Below are positions 5,712 through 6,435 of a stretch of 6,435 nucleotides of DNA, in pieces (within the stretch, counting starts at the first letter, position 1; every line of letters starts with the position of its first letter). A model generated the notes under the pieces. The model was not told where the DNA came from. It did not search any database and worked only from the letters and a program-made list of their open reading frames with translations. A program made the translations under genes and the position numbers. Origin of the DNA: Ignavibacteriales bacterium (GTDB taxonomy: Bacteria; Bacteroidota; Ignavibacteria; Ignavibacteriales; Ignavibacteriaceae); assembly GCA_020061995.1 (NCBI GenBank), contig JAGUXE010000052.1, positions 1-6,435 of the forward strand, given 5' to 3'.

Positions 5712-6435
5712 CTAATTATCAGAATCGTCTTTATTATCGGAATAGCCAAAACTCTTCAGATATTGTTCATTACTGCGCCAATCATCACGAACCTTTACAC
5801 GAAGTTCAAGATAAACCGGTCGCTCCAAAAACTCTTCTATATCGTGCCTTGCTCTTTCACCGAGTTGTTTAATAGCTGCTCCCCCTTTGCCAATCAATAT
5901 CCCTTTTTGAGAATCGCGTTCAACGTAAATCATTGCTTGAATATGATCTTTACGTCCTTCACGTTCGGCAAATTCTTCGACTATCACCTCAGTGCTGTAA
6001 GGAATTTCTTCTTTATACAATTCCAAAATCTTTTCGCGGATAATTTCAGAGACGAAAAATCTTTCATTCTCATCCGATACAATTTCATCGGGATAATATT
6101 TAGGATGTTCGGGAAGTAAACCGATTAACAGTTCTTTTAACTGATTAACATTAAATCCGTTAAGTGCTGATATAACTAATATTTCATCAAAAAGATTTTT
6201 TTCTTTGAGAGTCTTTAAGAGATAATCGACAACTTCCTGGGAGGAAATATCAGCTTTATTAATAACTCCGATTCTCTTCTGATCGCTCCTATTTGAGATA
6301 TATGAAATATAAATATCTTCACTGTTAGGTTTATTTCTGTCAACATCACCGGCATCGGCAAGATAAATTATTATATCGGCATCATTAATAGAACTCTTAA
6401 CTGCTTCAAGCATTTTTTCTTGTAGAAGATATTTC
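5712..6435 (-). CDS. era: GTPase Era, 5' part cut by window edge
   Basis: Era binds the 3' end of 16S rRNA through its KH domain and acts in 30S subunit assembly. The gene is open to the right edge: before the internal Met codon at 6411-6413 the frame continues upstream as KYLLQEK, so that Met is not the start. About 240 residues are visible and roughly 60 are missing, including the P-loop and switch I and probably the DTPG motif. Visible parts are the strand DADIIIYLADAGD, the G4 motif NKAD (6249-6260), the G5 region ISALNG, the linker with PYSTEVIVEEF, and the KH domain with GILIGKGGAAIKQLG (GKGG at 5880-5891), ending in VRDDWRSNEQYLKSFGY, which matches the Era C-terminus. An acidic tail (SDNKDDSDN) follows. 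It is the most upstream gene seen of the tightly spaced minus-strand operon; 20 bases separate it from the transporter gene. Confidence 0.95.
   Translation of the reverse strand, partial: KYLLQEKMLEAVKSSINDADIIIYLADAGDVDRNKPNSEDIYISYISNRSDQKRIGVINKADISSQEVVDYLLKTLKEKNLFDEILVISALNGFNVNQLKELLIGLLPEHPKYYPDEIVSDENERFFVSEIIREKILELYKEEIPYSTEVIVEEFAEREGRKDHIQAMIYVERDSQKGILIGKGGAAIKQLGERARHDIEEFLERPVYLELRVKVRDDWRSNEQYLKSFGYSDNKDDSDN

Noticed and set aside
5763..6119. Open frame of 118 codons on the plus strand
   Set aside because: Antisense to the KH domain of Era, whose conserved residues account for the sequence; Phe/Ile-rich translation without family features.
6411..6413. ATG as the start of era
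   Set aside because: The frame stays open upstream to the window edge with Era-like residues (KYLLQEK), and starting here would drop the essential P-loop; the gene is cut by the edge, not shortened.

Overview
The window is AT-rich bacterial DNA in which every gene I can support lies on the minus strand, so transcription runs from right to left. The genes present suggest a Gram-negative bacterium. Lnt, an enzyme of outer-membrane lipoprotein maturation, is present, and isoprenoids come from the MEP pathway (IspF). Several starts lack a Shine-Dalgarno sequence, and the coding style (long AT-rich codons, TTG starts, an N-terminal exonuclease segment containing LSESQQEYLLR) resembles the Bacteroidota/Chlorobiota/Ignavibacteriota group. 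I favour an Ignavibacteria-like organism, but this is pattern recognition and not a database result.

Layout in transcription order. At the right edge is era, the ribosome-assembly GTPase, cut by the window so that its P-loop and switch regions are missing. After 20 bases comes a 10-TM EamA/DMT-type transporter, and after 39 bases a small acylphosphatase (acyP). From there acyP, ispF, a DedA/VTT-family membrane protein and lnt form an unbroken overlapping chain: TTGA between acyP and ispF, TAATG between ispF and the dedA-like gene, and TTGA between the dedA-like gene and lnt. This arrangement predicts translational coupling. ispF and lnt both begin with TTG.

A gap of 77 bases between lnt and the best ltaE start holds a weak sigma70-like promoter candidate. 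A second group follows: ltaE (low-specificity L-threonine aldolase), a hotdog-fold acyl-CoA thioesterase overlapping it by 8 bases, and after 15 bases the first 40 codons of a DEDD-type 3'-5' exonuclease, cut by the left edge.

The window looks like a housekeeping operon: translation (Era), isoprenoid synthesis (IspF), and envelope biogenesis (Lnt, DedA-like). I found no mobile element, CRISPR array, RNA gene, toxin-antitoxin or defence module, and no clear evidence of an undescribed system. The points most worth a second look are the coupled chain with TTG starts, the DedA/Lnt pairing, and a His-to-Tyr change in the threonine aldolase active-site region.
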